The notes under the pieces are model-generated. The model searched no databases. It was not told the origin of the DNA and saw only the letters and a program-made list of their open reading frames with translations. From Peribacillus cavernae (GTDB lineage Bacteria > Bacillota > Bacilli > Bacillales > DSM-1321): a stretch of 64,000 bases of DNA. This document shows, in pieces, positions 34,539 to 43,522 of the stretch. Within the stretch, counting starts at the first letter, position 1. Each line of letters starts with the position of its first letter. The translations under genes were made by a program, and so were the position numbers. Where the stretch lies: assembly GCF_003989135.1 (NCBI RefSeq), contig NZ_RYZZ01000007.1, positions 186,001 to 250,000 of the forward strand, read 5' to 3'.

Positions 34539-35717
34539 TTGGAAAAAATAAAAGTCGGCATTATCGGGACAGGCTTTATCGGGCCTACTCATATTGAAGC
34601 CATCAGAAGGCTTGGCTTTGTTGAAGTGGTTGGGATAGCGGAAAGCAGCATCGAATCAGCTGAACAAAAAGCCGCCGAACTTGGGATTGCAAAAGCATAT
34701 GGCGATTATCGCGAAATGCTGCGTGACAGCGAAATCCAGGTCGTGCATAATTGTACACCGAATCATCTTCACTTCCCGATTAATAAAGAAATCATTTTAG
34801 CTGGCAAGCATGTTTTATCTGAGAAGCCTCTAGCGATGTCAAGCGAAGAATCAGCAGAATTAGTGGCACTAGCAAAAAAACACAAGGTTGTCCATGGGGT
34901 GAACTTTAATTACCGCCAATTTCCTTCTGTGAAAAACTTAGAAACAATGGTCAAAAATAATGACTTGGGAAAAATCAATTTGGTTCACGGAAGCTACTTG
35001 CAGGATTGGCTGCTGTATGAAACTGATTTTAACTGGAGGCTGTCACCTGAAGTGGGCGGGACATCTCGGGCAATCGCGGATATCGGTTCACATTGGTGCG
35101 ATACGGTCCAATATGTGACCGGCAAAAGAATCGTTGAAGTTTTCGCAGATCTTGCCACGGTGATACCTGTTAGAAAAAAACCTGCATCTAATGGCTCGAC
35201 TTTCGGGGCGCAGAATGCGGATCAAGAGACATATGAGGACATTCCAATCCATACAGAAGATTACGCATCGGTACTGGTGCGCTTTGCTGATGGGGGCAAC
35301 GGTGTGTTCACGGTTTCCCAGGTAAGTGCCGGCCGAAAAAATAGGCTCAGTTTTGAAATTGATGGCAGCGAAAGTTCCGCATACTGGAATCAAGAGGAGC
35401 CTGAAAAGTTATGGATCGGGCACCGCGACAAACCAAATGAAATCCTCCTGGCGGATCCAGGTTTGTTTTCGCAGGAAGCGAAATCGTCCATCCACCATCC
35501 TGGAGGTCATAATGAAGGCTGGCCTGACGCTTTAAAAAATGTGATGTTACATTTTTATACATTCATTCGCGAAGGGAAAGACCCTTTAAATGATCGAACT
35601 AATTTTGCTACATTTGAAGATGGACATCTATCCATGTGCATCACCGATGCCATATTAGAAAGCAATAAACAACAAAAATGGGTCAAAGTCCAAACAGAAC
35701 TGGAGGTGAAACCGTGA
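34539..35717 (+). CDS. lgdC: Gfo/Idh/MocA oxidoreductase, LgdC-type (keto-sugar reductase), copy 1
   Basis: The 392-residue enzyme begins EKIKVGIIGTGFIGPTHIEA (Rossmann), has SEKPLAMSSEES with the catalytic Lys, the FNYRQFP segment and the substrate-domain motif DIGSHWCDTVQYVTG. It differs clearly from the LgdA-type gene in the same unit. In the levoglucosan scheme as I recall it, a second Gfo/Idh enzyme reduces 3-keto-glucose to glucose at the end of the route, and this gene is the natural candidate. GTAGGAGGACATCAAA precedes its TTG start. The stop overlaps the GTG of the next gene. A paralogue lies at 54344. Confidence 0.68.
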   Translation: MEKIKVGIIGTGFIGPTHIEAIRRLGFVEVVGIAESSIESAEQKAAELGIAKAYGDYREMLRDSEIQVVHNCTPNHLHFPINKEIILAGKHVLSEKPLAMSSEESAELVALAKKHKVVHGVNFNYRQFPSVKNLETMVKNNDLGKINLVHGSYLQDWLLYETDFNWRLSPEVGGTSRAIADIGSHWCDTVQYVTGKRIVEVFADLATVIPVRKKPASNGSTFGAQNADQETYEDIPIHTEDYASVLVRFADGGNGVFTVSQVSAGRKNRLSFEIDGSESSAYWNQEEPEKLWIGHRDKPNEILLADPGLFSQEAKSSIHHPGGHNEGWPDALKNVMLHFYTFIREGKDPLNDRTNFATFEDGHLSMCITDAILESNKQQKWVKVQTELEVKP

Positions 35718-36685
35718 AACTAGGTGTATTTACCGCTTTGTACCAGAACCTTCCTTTTGAGGAGATGCTTGATAAATTAAGCGCCATGGGTGTTGAAGCG
35801 GTTGAACTGGGGACGGGCAATTACCCGGGAAACAATCACTGTAATCCTGATGAGTTATTGGAAAGCGCGGAAAAACGAAAATCGTTTCAACGTGCAATCG
35901 CAGACAGAGGCTTAACCATTAGCGGGTTGAGCGCTCACGGCAATCCGCTTCATCCTGATAAAAAGGCTGCCAAAGAAGCCCACGACACCTGGAGAAAAAC
36001 CGTCTTATTAGCGGAACGCTTAGAGGTTCCGGTCATTAATGGATTTTCAGGCTGCCCTGGTGATCACGAAGGGGCTAAATATCCAAACTGGGTGACCTGT
36101 TCCTGGCCGCCGGAATACTTGGATATTCTCGACTGGCAATGGAATGATGTAGTGATTCCTTACTGGAAAGAAGAAACCAAGTTTGCCGAATCTCATGGAA
36201 TCAAGCAAATTGCCTTTGAAATGCATCCCGGTTTTGTCGTTTATAACCCGGAAACACTGTTGAAGCTAAGAGAGCATGCAGGCGAAAGCATTGGCGCCAA
36301 TTTCGATCCGAGCCACCTTGTCTGGCAGGGGATCGATCCGGTGGAAGCGATTAAAAAGCTTGGACGCGAAAATGCCATCTATCATTTCCATGCGAAAGAT
36401 ACCTATCTGGATAAAGCTAATATCAATGTGAACGGCGTGCTAGATACAAAACATTACAGTAAAATTTTGGACCGTTCCTGGACGTTCCGATCAGTCGGCT
36501 ACGGACATGATGAAAAAGTGTGGAAGGATATTGTCAGCACTCTTCGTGCTGTTGGATATGATTATGTCCTTTCTATTGAACACGAAGACATGCTCGCTTC
36601 CACAGATGAAGGTTTAAGTAAAGCGATCAGCCTGTTGAAAGGAATTCTTTTTAAAGAGCAGTTAACCGAGATGTGGTGGGCTTAA
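35714..36685 (+). CDS. TIM-barrel sugar isomerase/epimerase-like enzyme (second LgdB-type)
   Basis: The 323-residue AP_endonuc_2-type barrel begins KLGVFTALYQNLPFEEML. Metal-site strings include IAFEMHPGF, NFDPSHLVWQG, YHFHAKDTY and LSIEHED. The GTG 35714 start overlaps the stop of the preceding gene (GTGA) and has TGGAGGTG upstream, so translation is coupled. It ends LTEMWWA. It belongs to a different subfamily from the barrel at 28681 and could catalyse the other half-step (elimination or hydration). A relic with only its two ends sits at 55519. A terminator follows. Confidence 0.75.
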   Translation: MKLGVFTALYQNLPFEEMLDKLSAMGVEAVELGTGNYPGNNHCNPDELLESAEKRKSFQRAIADRGLTISGLSAHGNPLHPDKKAAKEAHDTWRKTVLLAERLEVPVINGFSGCPGDHEGAKYPNWVTCSWPPEYLDILDWQWNDVVIPYWKEETKFAESHGIKQIAFEMHPGFVVYNPETLLKLREHAGESIGANFDPSHLVWQGIDPVEAIKKLGRENAIYHFHAKDTYLDKANINVNGVLDTKHYSKILDRSWTFRSVGYGHDEKVWKDIVSTLRAVGYDYVLSIEHEDMLASTDEGLSKAISLLKGILFKEQLTEMWWA

Positions 36686-36701
36686 TTAATTAAATTCTCT
36701 C

Positions 36702-36735
36702 AAAAAATCCTCTTTATTTATAGAGAGGATTTTTT
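36702..36735 (+). terminator. Terminator of catabolic unit 1
   Basis: AAAAAATCCTCT pairs with AGAGGATTTTTT around TTATTTATAG. The MITE-like copy B begins 4 bases later. Confidence 0.88.
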
Positions 36736-36739
36736 GTTC

Positions 36740-36973
36740 CTATATAAGTTGAGATTAAGAATTGCATCTAACACAAATCAGTCAATACTTGGAATTAAAA
36801 GAGACGACAAAACGATAAAGAGAGACGACAAAACTAGAAAAACAGACGCGAAAACGATAAAAGTGACGCCAAAACAGAAAAACAGACGACAAAAATTGAA
36901 AGAGACGCCAAAATGAGAAAAGAGACGACAAAACTTTAACCGAAATAGGAAATGGTTATTTCAACTTATATAG
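36740..36973 (+). mobile_element. MITE-like element with 20-bp tandem array, copy B
   Basis: It is bounded by perfect 13-bp inverted ends, CTATATAAGTTGA (36740-36752) and TCAACTTATATAG (36961-36973). The inside has a unique segment and then seven 19-21-base units of the form GACGACAAAACGATAAAGAG, with the second codon-like triplet varying (GAC, GCC, GCG). Copy A at 11626 has five units and the opposite orientation. No transposase is present. A 60-codon frame spans it and is partly conserved in copy A. Confidence 0.75.
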
Positions 36974-37055
36974 TAAAATAACAGGCTTCCTTCGATCTTT
37001 ATTTTCCATTTCCACGCTGTTAATCTGTTTAACCAAATTAAATTTTAAAAGAGTA

Positions 37056-37084
37056 TTGCATTTATAAATGTAATCGTTTACACT
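37056..37084 (+). promoter_or_regulatory. Promoter with operator variant TGTAATCGTTTACA (lacI gene 2)
   Basis: TTGCAT (37056-37061), a 17-base spacer and TACACT (37079-37084). The operator at 37069-37082 differs from the perfect palindrome by one base and overlaps the -10. Confidence 0.72.
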
Positions 37085-37137
37085 GGTTTCAAATAGATAG
37101 ATTACTTCTTAGACAATGATTGAAGGGAATTAAATAC

Positions 37138-38136
37138 ATGGTAAGAATTGTTGATGTTGCAAAAAAGGCCAATGTTTCCACAGCTACCGTTTCGAGAGTG
37201 ATCACTAATTCAGGGAATGTGAAAAAAGAAACGATTGAAAAGGTTATGGAAGCCATACAGAAATTGAACTATCAACCTAATATTTTGGCAAGACAGCTAC
37301 GGAGATTGGAAACCAAAACAATACTTGTCATTGTTCCAGATATCACTAATACCTTTTTTTCCAATATACTTCGAGGAATCGAATCTGTTGCGAATAAGAA
37401 TGGCTATCAAGTTCTCCTTGCTGATGCCCATAACAATGTAGAGCGTGAAAGCAACTTCCTTGATATCTTGTATCAGAAAAAGGCAGATGGGATGATCCTG
37501 TTAACCGCTAGAATTGATCAAAATGTTATTGGCGAAATTTCAAAGGAATACCCGGTTGTCCTGGCGTGTGAATATTTCGAAGGATCGCAAATTCCAACTG
37601 TTTCGATTGATAATATAAGCAGTGCCAGAAAGGCGACCGATCATTTAATAGGTTTGGGACATAAAAGAATCGGTTTTATCTCCGGACCATTGGGCGGTGT
37701 GTTAGGCCGTGACCGATTAAAGGGATTCCAGCAAGCAATGGCCCAGCAAAACCTCGCTGTACCGCCGTTTTTAGTCCAGGAAGGAGATTTTTCTTACGAA
37801 AGCGGTTATAATTTAATGCTGAAAATCTTGACATTGGATCTTCCTCCGACCGCCGTATTTGCCGCAAACGATGAAATGGCAATCGGGGCAATTAAAGCGA
37901 TTAAGTCCAAAGGGTTACGTGTTCCGGAAGATCTATCGGTAATTGGCTTCGATGATATTAAAATTGCTTCCATTTTTGAGCCTGCTCTTACGACAATTGC
38001 ACAGCCAACCTTTGAGATAGGCCTGAAGGCAATGGAATTACTTATAAAACTAATAAATAAAGATTCAATAACAAAAAATCAATATATGCTAGAGGATAAA
38101 CTGGTTATACGAGATTCCAGTAAAGAATTGTCCTGA
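37138..38136 (+). CDS. LacI-family transcriptional regulator 2 of the sugar island
   Basis: The 332-residue regulator is closely related to the one at 27497 along its whole length: [24 protein letters not shown], hinge [10 protein letters not shown], and an effector domain with [20 protein letters not shown]. It lacks the other protein's Cys-containing C-terminal tail. ATG 37138 (GAAGGGA upstream) is preferred over the earlier TTG. It should bind the same palindromes. Two near-duplicate regulators could respond to different inducers or have merely been duplicated with the island. Confidence 0.9.
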   Translation: MVRIVDVAKKANVSTATVSRVITNSGNVKKETIEKVMEAIQKLNYQPNILARQLRRLETKTILVIVPDITNTFFSNILRGIESVANKNGYQVLLADAHNNVERESNFLDILYQKKADGMILLTARIDQNVIGEISKEYPVVLACEYFEGSQIPTVSIDNISSARKATDHLIGLGHKRIGFISGPLGGVLGRDRLKGFQQAMAQQNLAVPPFLVQEGDFSYESGYNLMLKILTLDLPPTAVFAANDEMAIGAIKAIKSKGLRVPEDLSVIGFDDIKIASIFEPALTTIAQPTFEIGLKAMELLIKLINKDSITKNQYMLEDKLVIRDSSKELS

Positions 38137-38207
38137 AATGCTTCTATCCACTAAAAATGTAGCAATACATTTTTTAGTGAGATATGAGGACAGTTTAAAT
38201 CAGAAAA

Positions 38208-38221
38208 TGTAATCGATTACA
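38208..38221 (+). promoter_or_regulatory. TGTAATCGATTACA operator ahead of lipoprotein gene 2
   Basis: A perfect palindrome about 155 bases before ATG 38375. No good -35 lies upstream at the usual distance. Confidence 0.7.
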
Positions 38222-38374
38222 ACTAAAGGAGATTATTGCCACCTCGAAGCAAGCTGAAAATAGTCTAATAAGGGGAAGGTTACAAATGATGACTGAAATT
38301 CTCTTTAATAAATCTAAAAATTACTAACAGTCGGAAATTCAATTAATAGGTTAATAGAAAAGAGGAGGCCCAAT

Positions 38375-39556
38375 ATGAGAAAAAAATCATGGTTGTTCAC
38401 ATCTATACTTTTAAGCGGTTGTATTGCACTGGCAGGCTGCGGTAATCAAAATGCTTCGTCATCTGCTGGTGAAGGAGATAAACAAAAAAGTTCACAAAAA
38501 GCAGTGGAGATAGCTACTTCAGGACCAATAACAATCAATCCTGAGATTGCTGATAAAAAAATCCTGGATAAAGATCCGTTTGGCAATCCAGCCACATCAG
38601 CAAAGACATTGAAGCTCACTGAAGAAGAAATTGAAAAGGTTAAAGAAGGCAACTATACTGCGGCGATTGTCATGCATTATACAGGAACCGACTATATGAC
38701 AGCCCAAATCAATGCCCTTAAAACAACATTCAAAAGAATGGGGATCAAAGTAATTGCCGTCACTGATGCTCAGTTCAAGGCAGAAAAAGAAGTCTCGGAC
38801 ATTGAAACAGTATTGGCAAAAAAACCAGACATTATCGTGAGTGTCCCCGTTGACCCTGTTTCCACAGCAGATGCGTATAAAAAAGCAGCCGCTGCAGGAG
38901 TTAAAATAGTCTTCATGGATGGCGTAGCAAACGAAATGAAACCTGGCAAAGACTACGTAAGTATTGTTTCCGGTGATAACTATGGGAACGGAGTGGAAGC
39001 AGCTGAAATTATGGCTGACAAGCTTGGCGGGAAAGGCAAAATCGGCGTTATCTTCCACGATACTGATTTCTTTGTGACAAAACAGCGGACAACTGCTTTT
39101 GAAGAGACAATCAAGAAAAAATACCCGGATATCAAGATCGTTACCCGCGGCGGTATAACCAGTCCGAATGATGGGGAAAAAGTAGCTTCGGCGATGCTGA
39201 CAAGAAATGCTGACTTAGATGGAATCTTTGCAGTTTGGGATGTACCGGGTGAAGGTGCTGTCTCAGCCGCACGTACAGCAGGCAAAACCGATCTTGTTAT
39301 CACTACGACTGATTTAGGAACAAATGTGGGCTTAGAGATGGCTTCAGACGGTGTTGTAAAGGGGCTTGGCGCCCAGCTGCCTTTTGACCAGGGGATAGCA
39401 GAAGCGATTTTAGCCGGATATGCCCTGCTTGGCAAGGAAGCTCCGCCATATGTTACAACACCAGCATTGAATGTTACCAAAGATAATATTCTAGATTCAT
39501 GGAAACTAGTTTACCGTCAGGATGCTCCTGCGACCATTCAGGATGCAATGAAATAA
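38375..39556 (+). CDS. Sugar-binding lipoprotein 2
   Basis: The 393-residue lipoprotein has signal peptide and lipobox LAGC, the shared linker motif GPITINPEI, and the RbsB-like fold (AAIVMHYTGTDYMTAQINAL, VDPVSTADAYKKAA, TTDLGTNVGLE). It is a paralogue of 29535, 42281 and 50317; binding-site residues differ in places (TGTDYMT here, AGNDWST in 1, AGNDWAT in 4), hinting at different ligands. No ABC ATPase or permease accompanies it. GAGGAGGCCCAAT precedes the ATG. Confidence 0.87.
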   Translation: MRKKSWLFTSILLSGCIALAGCGNQNASSSAGEGDKQKSSQKAVEIATSGPITINPEIADKKILDKDPFGNPATSAKTLKLTEEEIEKVKEGNYTAAIVMHYTGTDYMTAQINALKTTFKRMGIKVIAVTDAQFKAEKEVSDIETVLAKKPDIIVSVPVDPVSTADAYKKAAAAGVKIVFMDGVANEMKPGKDYVSIVSGDNYGNGVEAAEIMADKLGGKGKIGVIFHDTDFFVTKQRTTAFEETIKKKYPDIKIVTRGGITSPNDGEKVASAMLTRNADLDGIFAVWDVPGEGAVSAARTAGKTDLVITTTDLGTNVGLEMASDGVVKGLGAQLPFDQGIAEAILAGYALLGKEAPPYVTTPALNVTKDNILDSWKLVYRQDAPATIQDAMK

Positions 39557-39631
39557 AGAGCCCGCTTTTTTATAAATGTTTAGGAAACTGCAGTATGAAT
39601 AATAAGTGGATAATTTAATTTTGGTTATCTG

Positions 39632-39812
39632 CATCCAGCTCCAGCGCCTAGCCCCGACGCACAGGACGTGCTAGTGCCGACGTTGCCACAGGAAGTGGCG
39701 ATCTTAGTCGGCCTCGAGGTCATAAGCCAATCATCTTATGGGGAGAAAACCGCTCCCCATACAGCTGCTCGTCTTATGCTTGTCGGGGCTGATCCAGGCG
39801 CTTGCGCTTTTG
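39632..39812. repeat. Structured intergenic repeat (about 180 bp)
   Basis: The ends form a long imperfect inverted repeat: AGCGCCTAGCCCCGAC (39643-39658) with GTCGGGGCT (39782) and AGGCGCT (39796). Inside are hairpins GCCAC/GTGGC and ATGGGGAG/CTCCCCAT. The right end, AGGCGCTTGCGCTTTT, is a string I associate with a widespread non-coding repeat in Bacillus genomes. No coding function is evident. It lies just ahead of the alcohol dehydrogenase gene. Confidence 0.65.
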
Positions 39813-39839
39813 TACTTACAACGGATGGAGGTTTAGAGG

Positions 39840-40871
39840 ATGACAATGCAAGCTGTACTATTTCCTGGTGATAAGAAAGTAGACATACGAGAAATGGACA
39901 TACCAACACCTGGTATGGGTGAAGTATTAATCCAAATGAAAGCATCGGCTATTTGCCGCAGCGATATGAGTCTATATTATGGCACTTCTGTTTTTGAAGG
40001 AACAAAACTTGGTTCGATTGTTCCAGGCCATGAACCTGCAGGTGTCATTACGGAGGTGGGAGAAGGGGTATCCACCTTCAAAACAGGTGACCGTGTTGCT
40101 GTCTATTTAGCATTAGGGTGCGGGGAATGTCCACATTGTAAAAGCGGATATAAGATGTTCTGTAAGGAATTCAAATGTGTAGGCTTCGATGCCCACGGCG
40201 GAGATGCAGACTATTTAGTTGTACCGGCTGAAAACTGCATGCGCCTACCGGATGATATGAGTTTTGTCACTGCAGCGGTGTCCACTGACGCTGTCGGTAC
40301 CTTATTCCATGCTCAGAAAAGATTAGGCATTTCCGGCAGAGATATCCTGGTCATCTTTGGGATGGGACCTATGGGTGGAGCTGGCGTGATGATTGCCAAA
40401 GCGTTAGGTGCAACTGTCATTGCTGTTGATATGCTTGATGAGCGCTTAGAAATGGCGAAAGAATTTGGAGCCGACTATATTCTGAATGGCAAAAATGTCA
40501 ATGTTCAGGAAGAAATTGCGCGGATCACAAACGGCCGCGGAGCAGATGCTGCGATTGATTGTTCCGGAAGTCCTTATGGTGAAAACGATGCACTGGATTG
40601 CGTCAGACCACATGGCCGCGTGGCATTCATCGGTGAAAGCAAGAAAACTACCATCAAGCCAAGTGCACAATTTATCCGTAAACAAATTTCCGTTATCGGT
40701 TCATGGTATTTCCCAATCCAGGAATTCGATGAAATTACCGAATTTATCATGAGAAAAAATCTGCCCGTTGAAAAATTGGTTACACATCGATTTAAGCTGG
40801 AGGAAGCAGAAACAGCCTTCCGTTTATTCGATGAAAGAAAGACTGAAAAAGCCGTATTTGTTTGGGAATAA
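39840..40871 (+). CDS. Zinc-dependent medium-chain alcohol/sugar dehydrogenase 1
   Basis: The 343-residue MDR enzyme has a catalytic zinc site (SAICRSDMS with Cys, GHEPAG with His-Glu), structural zinc cysteines (GCGECPHCKSGYKMFC) and NAD-binding FGMGPMGGAGV near residue 180. The acidic end of the following strand (VIAVDMLDERL) suggests NAD over NADP. GGAGGTTTAGAGG precedes ATG 39840. It sits directly ahead of a TIM-barrel gene and likely oxidises a hydroxyl of a sugar or polyol before isomerisation; the substrate is not determinable. Confidence 0.87.
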   Translation: MTMQAVLFPGDKKVDIREMDIPTPGMGEVLIQMKASAICRSDMSLYYGTSVFEGTKLGSIVPGHEPAGVITEVGEGVSTFKTGDRVAVYLALGCGECPHCKSGYKMFCKEFKCVGFDAHGGDADYLVVPAENCMRLPDDMSFVTAAVSTDAVGTLFHAQKRLGISGRDILVIFGMGPMGGAGVMIAKALGATVIAVDMLDERLEMAKEFGADYILNGKNVNVQEEIARITNGRGADAAIDCSGSPYGENDALDCVRPHGRVAFIGESKKTTIKPSAQFIRKQISVIGSWYFPIQEFDEITEFIMRKNLPVEKLVTHRFKLEEAETAFRLFDERKTEKAVFVWE

Positions 40872-40939
40872 TCCTTTCGTTTCTGAGGAATATAAAAAAC
40901 TAGTTTACGGTATATTAATCTTTGAGAGGAATGAACATC

Positions 40940-41776
40940 ATGAAACTTTCATTTAATACTTGGGCCTACAGCAGTTTTCCAACGATGCTGCCGAATTATC
41001 CGCTAGAAGAAGTGATCAACCGCCTGGCTTCGATGGGATATGACGGCATCGAAATTGGCTGTGCCAGTCCGCATGCCTGGCCGGATTATCTATCCGCTGA
41101 GAGGCGCAAAGAAATTCTGCAGCATTTAAAACGGAACAATCTTAATGTGGCTGCGATGCTGCCCGCACCTGGCGGCGGACCTGGCATGAATCCAAGCTCT
41201 TTCATAAAAGAAGAGCGCGAATATACGGTAAAGCATTATAAAGATGTCGTTCGACTGGCTCATGATTTGGAAGCTCCTACCGTTATGTGGCTTGCCGGCT
41301 GGTTCGGCTTCGGAACCACCAAGCAGGATGCCTGGAATTACAGTCTAGAAGGTTTGCAGGAAGTAGCAAGATATGCAAAAGAGCTTGGGATCACAATGGT
41401 TGTGGAACCACAAGCTGCGGACTGCAACCTCGTCGAATCAGCAGATGACGCCTTACTTTTGGCAGAACAATCAGGAGAATCTAATGTGAAGGTGATGTTT
41501 GACACATTTCATGCGCTGTACCGAAATGAAGTTCCAAGCGATTATGTCTACCGAATGAAAGACAAGCTGCAACATGTTCATATCTCAGACAATGATCGTT
41601 TACCGCCTGGCCAAGGAAGCATCAATTTTGATCCGATGTTAAAGGCATTGAAAGAAATTGAGTATCAAGGCTACCTATCCATGGAAATCGGATTTCATAC
41701 AAGAAGTGCAGATCCCGACTGGTATGCGCAAACCTCGATCGATTATTTGAGAGGGAAGCTGGCTGATATTAAATAA
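40940..41776 (+). CDS. TIM-barrel sugar isomerase/epimerase-like enzyme 3
   Basis: The 278-residue AP_endonuc_2 barrel begins KLSFNTWAYSSFPTMLPNYP. Metal-site strings are VVEPQAADCN, VMFDTFHALY, HVHISDND (with the PPGQGSINF loop) and SMEIGFH, the pattern of IolE/hydroxypyruvate-isomerase relatives. ATG 40940 has AGAGGA about 10 bases upstream; ATG 40931 is possible. It probably shares a transcript with the preceding dehydrogenase (70-base gap) and ends at a terminator. Confidence 0.8.
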   Translation: MKLSFNTWAYSSFPTMLPNYPLEEVINRLASMGYDGIEIGCASPHAWPDYLSAERRKEILQHLKRNNLNVAAMLPAPGGGPGMNPSSFIKEEREYTVKHYKDVVRLAHDLEAPTVMWLAGWFGFGTTKQDAWNYSLEGLQEVARYAKELGITMVVEPQAADCNLVESADDALLLAEQSGESNVKVMFDTFHALYRNEVPSDYVYRMKDKLQHVHISDNDRLPPGQGSINFDPMLKALKEIEYQGYLSMEIGFHTRSADPDWYAQTSIDYLRGKLADIK

Positions 41777-41796
41777 AGAAGTCTTAACAGATCTAA

Positions 41797-41835
41797 CAGG
41801 GGCCCTTGTAGTATTCAACTACAGGGCCTTTCTAG
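41797..41835 (+). terminator. Terminator after TIM-barrel gene 3
   Basis: GGGGCCCTTGTAGT pairs imperfectly with ACTACAGGGCCTTT, followed by TCTAGTTGTT. Confidence 0.65.
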
Positions 41836-41940
41836 TTGTTCTTTGCTATTTTTACTAATTTATTTTCCAGAGTATCTTTCGTTTAACGTAAATAGAATAT
41901 AAGTTAACTAGTACCATTTAACTAAATTTTTGAATAATTA

Positions 41941-41969
41941 TTGCAAGTTAAAATGTAATCGGTTACAAT
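41941..41969 (+). promoter_or_regulatory. Promoter with operator variant TGTAATCGGTTACA (lipoprotein 3 unit)
   Basis: TTGCAA (41941-41946), a 17-base spacer and TACAAT (41964-41969), with the operator at 41954-41967 overlapping the -10. Confidence 0.72.
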
Positions 41970-42129
41970 ACTATTAATAGAATTAGGAATGCAGAGTGGA
42001 TTTTTTTTGTGAATTCCAAAGTTAGAAATTTCGACTATAACTAGTATTTACCAAGCAATATAGAAACAAAAAAGAGATCACTAAAGAGCCTATCAAACAA
42101 TCAAATAAGTAAGATATTAAGGTAATTAT

Positions 42130-42143
42130 TGTAATCGATTACA
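42130..42143 (+). promoter_or_regulatory. Downstream TGTAATCGATTACA operator (lipoprotein 3 leader)
   Basis: A perfect palindrome 176 bases after the promoter operator at 41954 and about 140 bases before the gene. The same two-site arrangement occurs ahead of lipoprotein 4. Confidence 0.7.
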
Positions 42144-42280
42144 TAAAAATATGTAAAGATTCATTTAAAAAAGTAATAGTTACCAATTATTTACTATTTT
42201 TAATAAGGTGGTGTTGCTATTTTAAGGTTTTGCTAAACCATTTACTATCGGTAAAAACTAGAAAAAACAGGGGGATGTTT

Positions 42281-43453
42281 ATGAAAAAGGTTTTATACAT
42301 AATCACAACGCTTTTATTAATTAGCGGGCTTGCACTTGTTGGGTGCAGCCAGGAATCCAGTTCCGGAAATGCAGACAAGGAAAGTAAAATAGAGAAAGTG
42401 GCAGTGTCTAAAACAGGTCCGCTCACGATAAATCCGGAAATTCCAGGAGACAAGGAAATAGTAAGTAAAGGCCCTCATGGTGAAGATGCAGTAAATGCAA
42501 GTGAATTCCAACTTTCGGAAGAGGACCTTGCAAAAATTAAAGAGGGAAAATATAAAGCTGCCATTGCCATGCATTATGCCGGTAACGACTTTTCTACCGC
42601 GATCATCAACGGACTAAAAGCAGCATTTGAGAGAATGGGTGTTGAAGTAGTTGCTGTTACGGACGGGCAATTTAAACCTGAAAAGCAAATTGCAGATATC
42701 GAAACCATATTGGCAAAAAAGCCTGATATTATCGTAAGTTTGCCAGTTGATCCTGTTTCTACTGCTGAAGCTTTTAAGAAAGCTGCACAGGCTGGAGTAA
42801 AACTGGTATTTATGGATAGCATGCCTGTTGGCCTGGAAGCTGGCAAAGATTATGTCAGCGTTGTTGCTTCTGACAACTATGGAAATGGGGCCGCCGCAGG
42901 TAAGATTATGGGTGAACAGCTCGGCGGCAAAGGAAAAGTTGGCGTTATCTTCCATGACGTTGACTTCTTTGTAAATAACCAGCGTAGAGAAGCTTTTGAA
43001 AAAACAATCAAAGAAAAATATCCGGATATTGAAATTGTCGCCAGCGGTGGGATTACAACTCCTAACGACGCTGAAAAAGTAGCTTCAGGAATGCTGCAGC
43101 GAAACAAAGATATAGATGGCATATTTGCGATTTGGGATGTACCTGCTGAAGGTGTATTATCAGCTGCACGTTCGTCCGGGAAAGAAGATCTAGTCATTAC
43201 AACTGTTGACCTGGGCACAAACGTTGCTTTGGAAATAGCTTCCGGTGGAAACGTGAAAGGCCTTGGAGCACAGTTGCCATTTGATCAAGGAGTTGCTCAG
43301 GCAATTTTAGCAGGATATTCATTGCTTGGTAAGGATGTTCCGCCATTTGTTTCAGTTCCCGGTTTAAGTGTAACGAAAGATAATGTTTTAGAAGCATGGA
43401 AAATGGCTTACCGTCAGGATGCTCCAGATGTTATACAAGATGCCGCAAAGTAA
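42281..43453 (+). CDS. Sugar-binding lipoprotein 3
   Basis: The 390-residue lipoprotein has signal peptide with lipobox LVGC, linker GPLTINPEIPGDKEI and the RbsB-like fold (AIAMHYAGNDFSTAIINGLK, VDPVSTAEAFKKAA, TVDLGTNVALE). ATG 42281 has ACAGGGGG upstream; an earlier in-frame TTG at 42230 has none. It leads a unit with two TIM-barrel genes and a zinc dehydrogenase. It has no ATPase or permease of its own. Confidence 0.87.
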   Translation: MKKVLYIITTLLLISGLALVGCSQESSSGNADKESKIEKVAVSKTGPLTINPEIPGDKEIVSKGPHGEDAVNASEFQLSEEDLAKIKEGKYKAAIAMHYAGNDFSTAIINGLKAAFERMGVEVVAVTDGQFKPEKQIADIETILAKKPDIIVSLPVDPVSTAEAFKKAAQAGVKLVFMDSMPVGLEAGKDYVSVVASDNYGNGAAAGKIMGEQLGGKGKVGVIFHDVDFFVNNQRREAFEKTIKEKYPDIEIVASGGITTPNDAEKVASGMLQRNKDIDGIFAIWDVPAEGVLSAARSSGKEDLVITTVDLGTNVALEIASGGNVKGLGAQLPFDQGVAQAILAGYSLLGKDVPPFVSVPGLSVTKDNVLEAWKMAYRQDAPDVIQDAAK

Positions 43454-43522
43454 TTTATGAAGGGACTCTTTAGTTCCTGAAATAAAATTTGTTGTCTAAT
43501 TTGCTAAAAAGGAGCGAGAAGA

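Noticed and set aside
36800-36950. Tandem GACGACAAAA units as a CRISPR array
   Set aside because: Units are contiguous with a 20-base period and no unique spacers; there are no cas genes.
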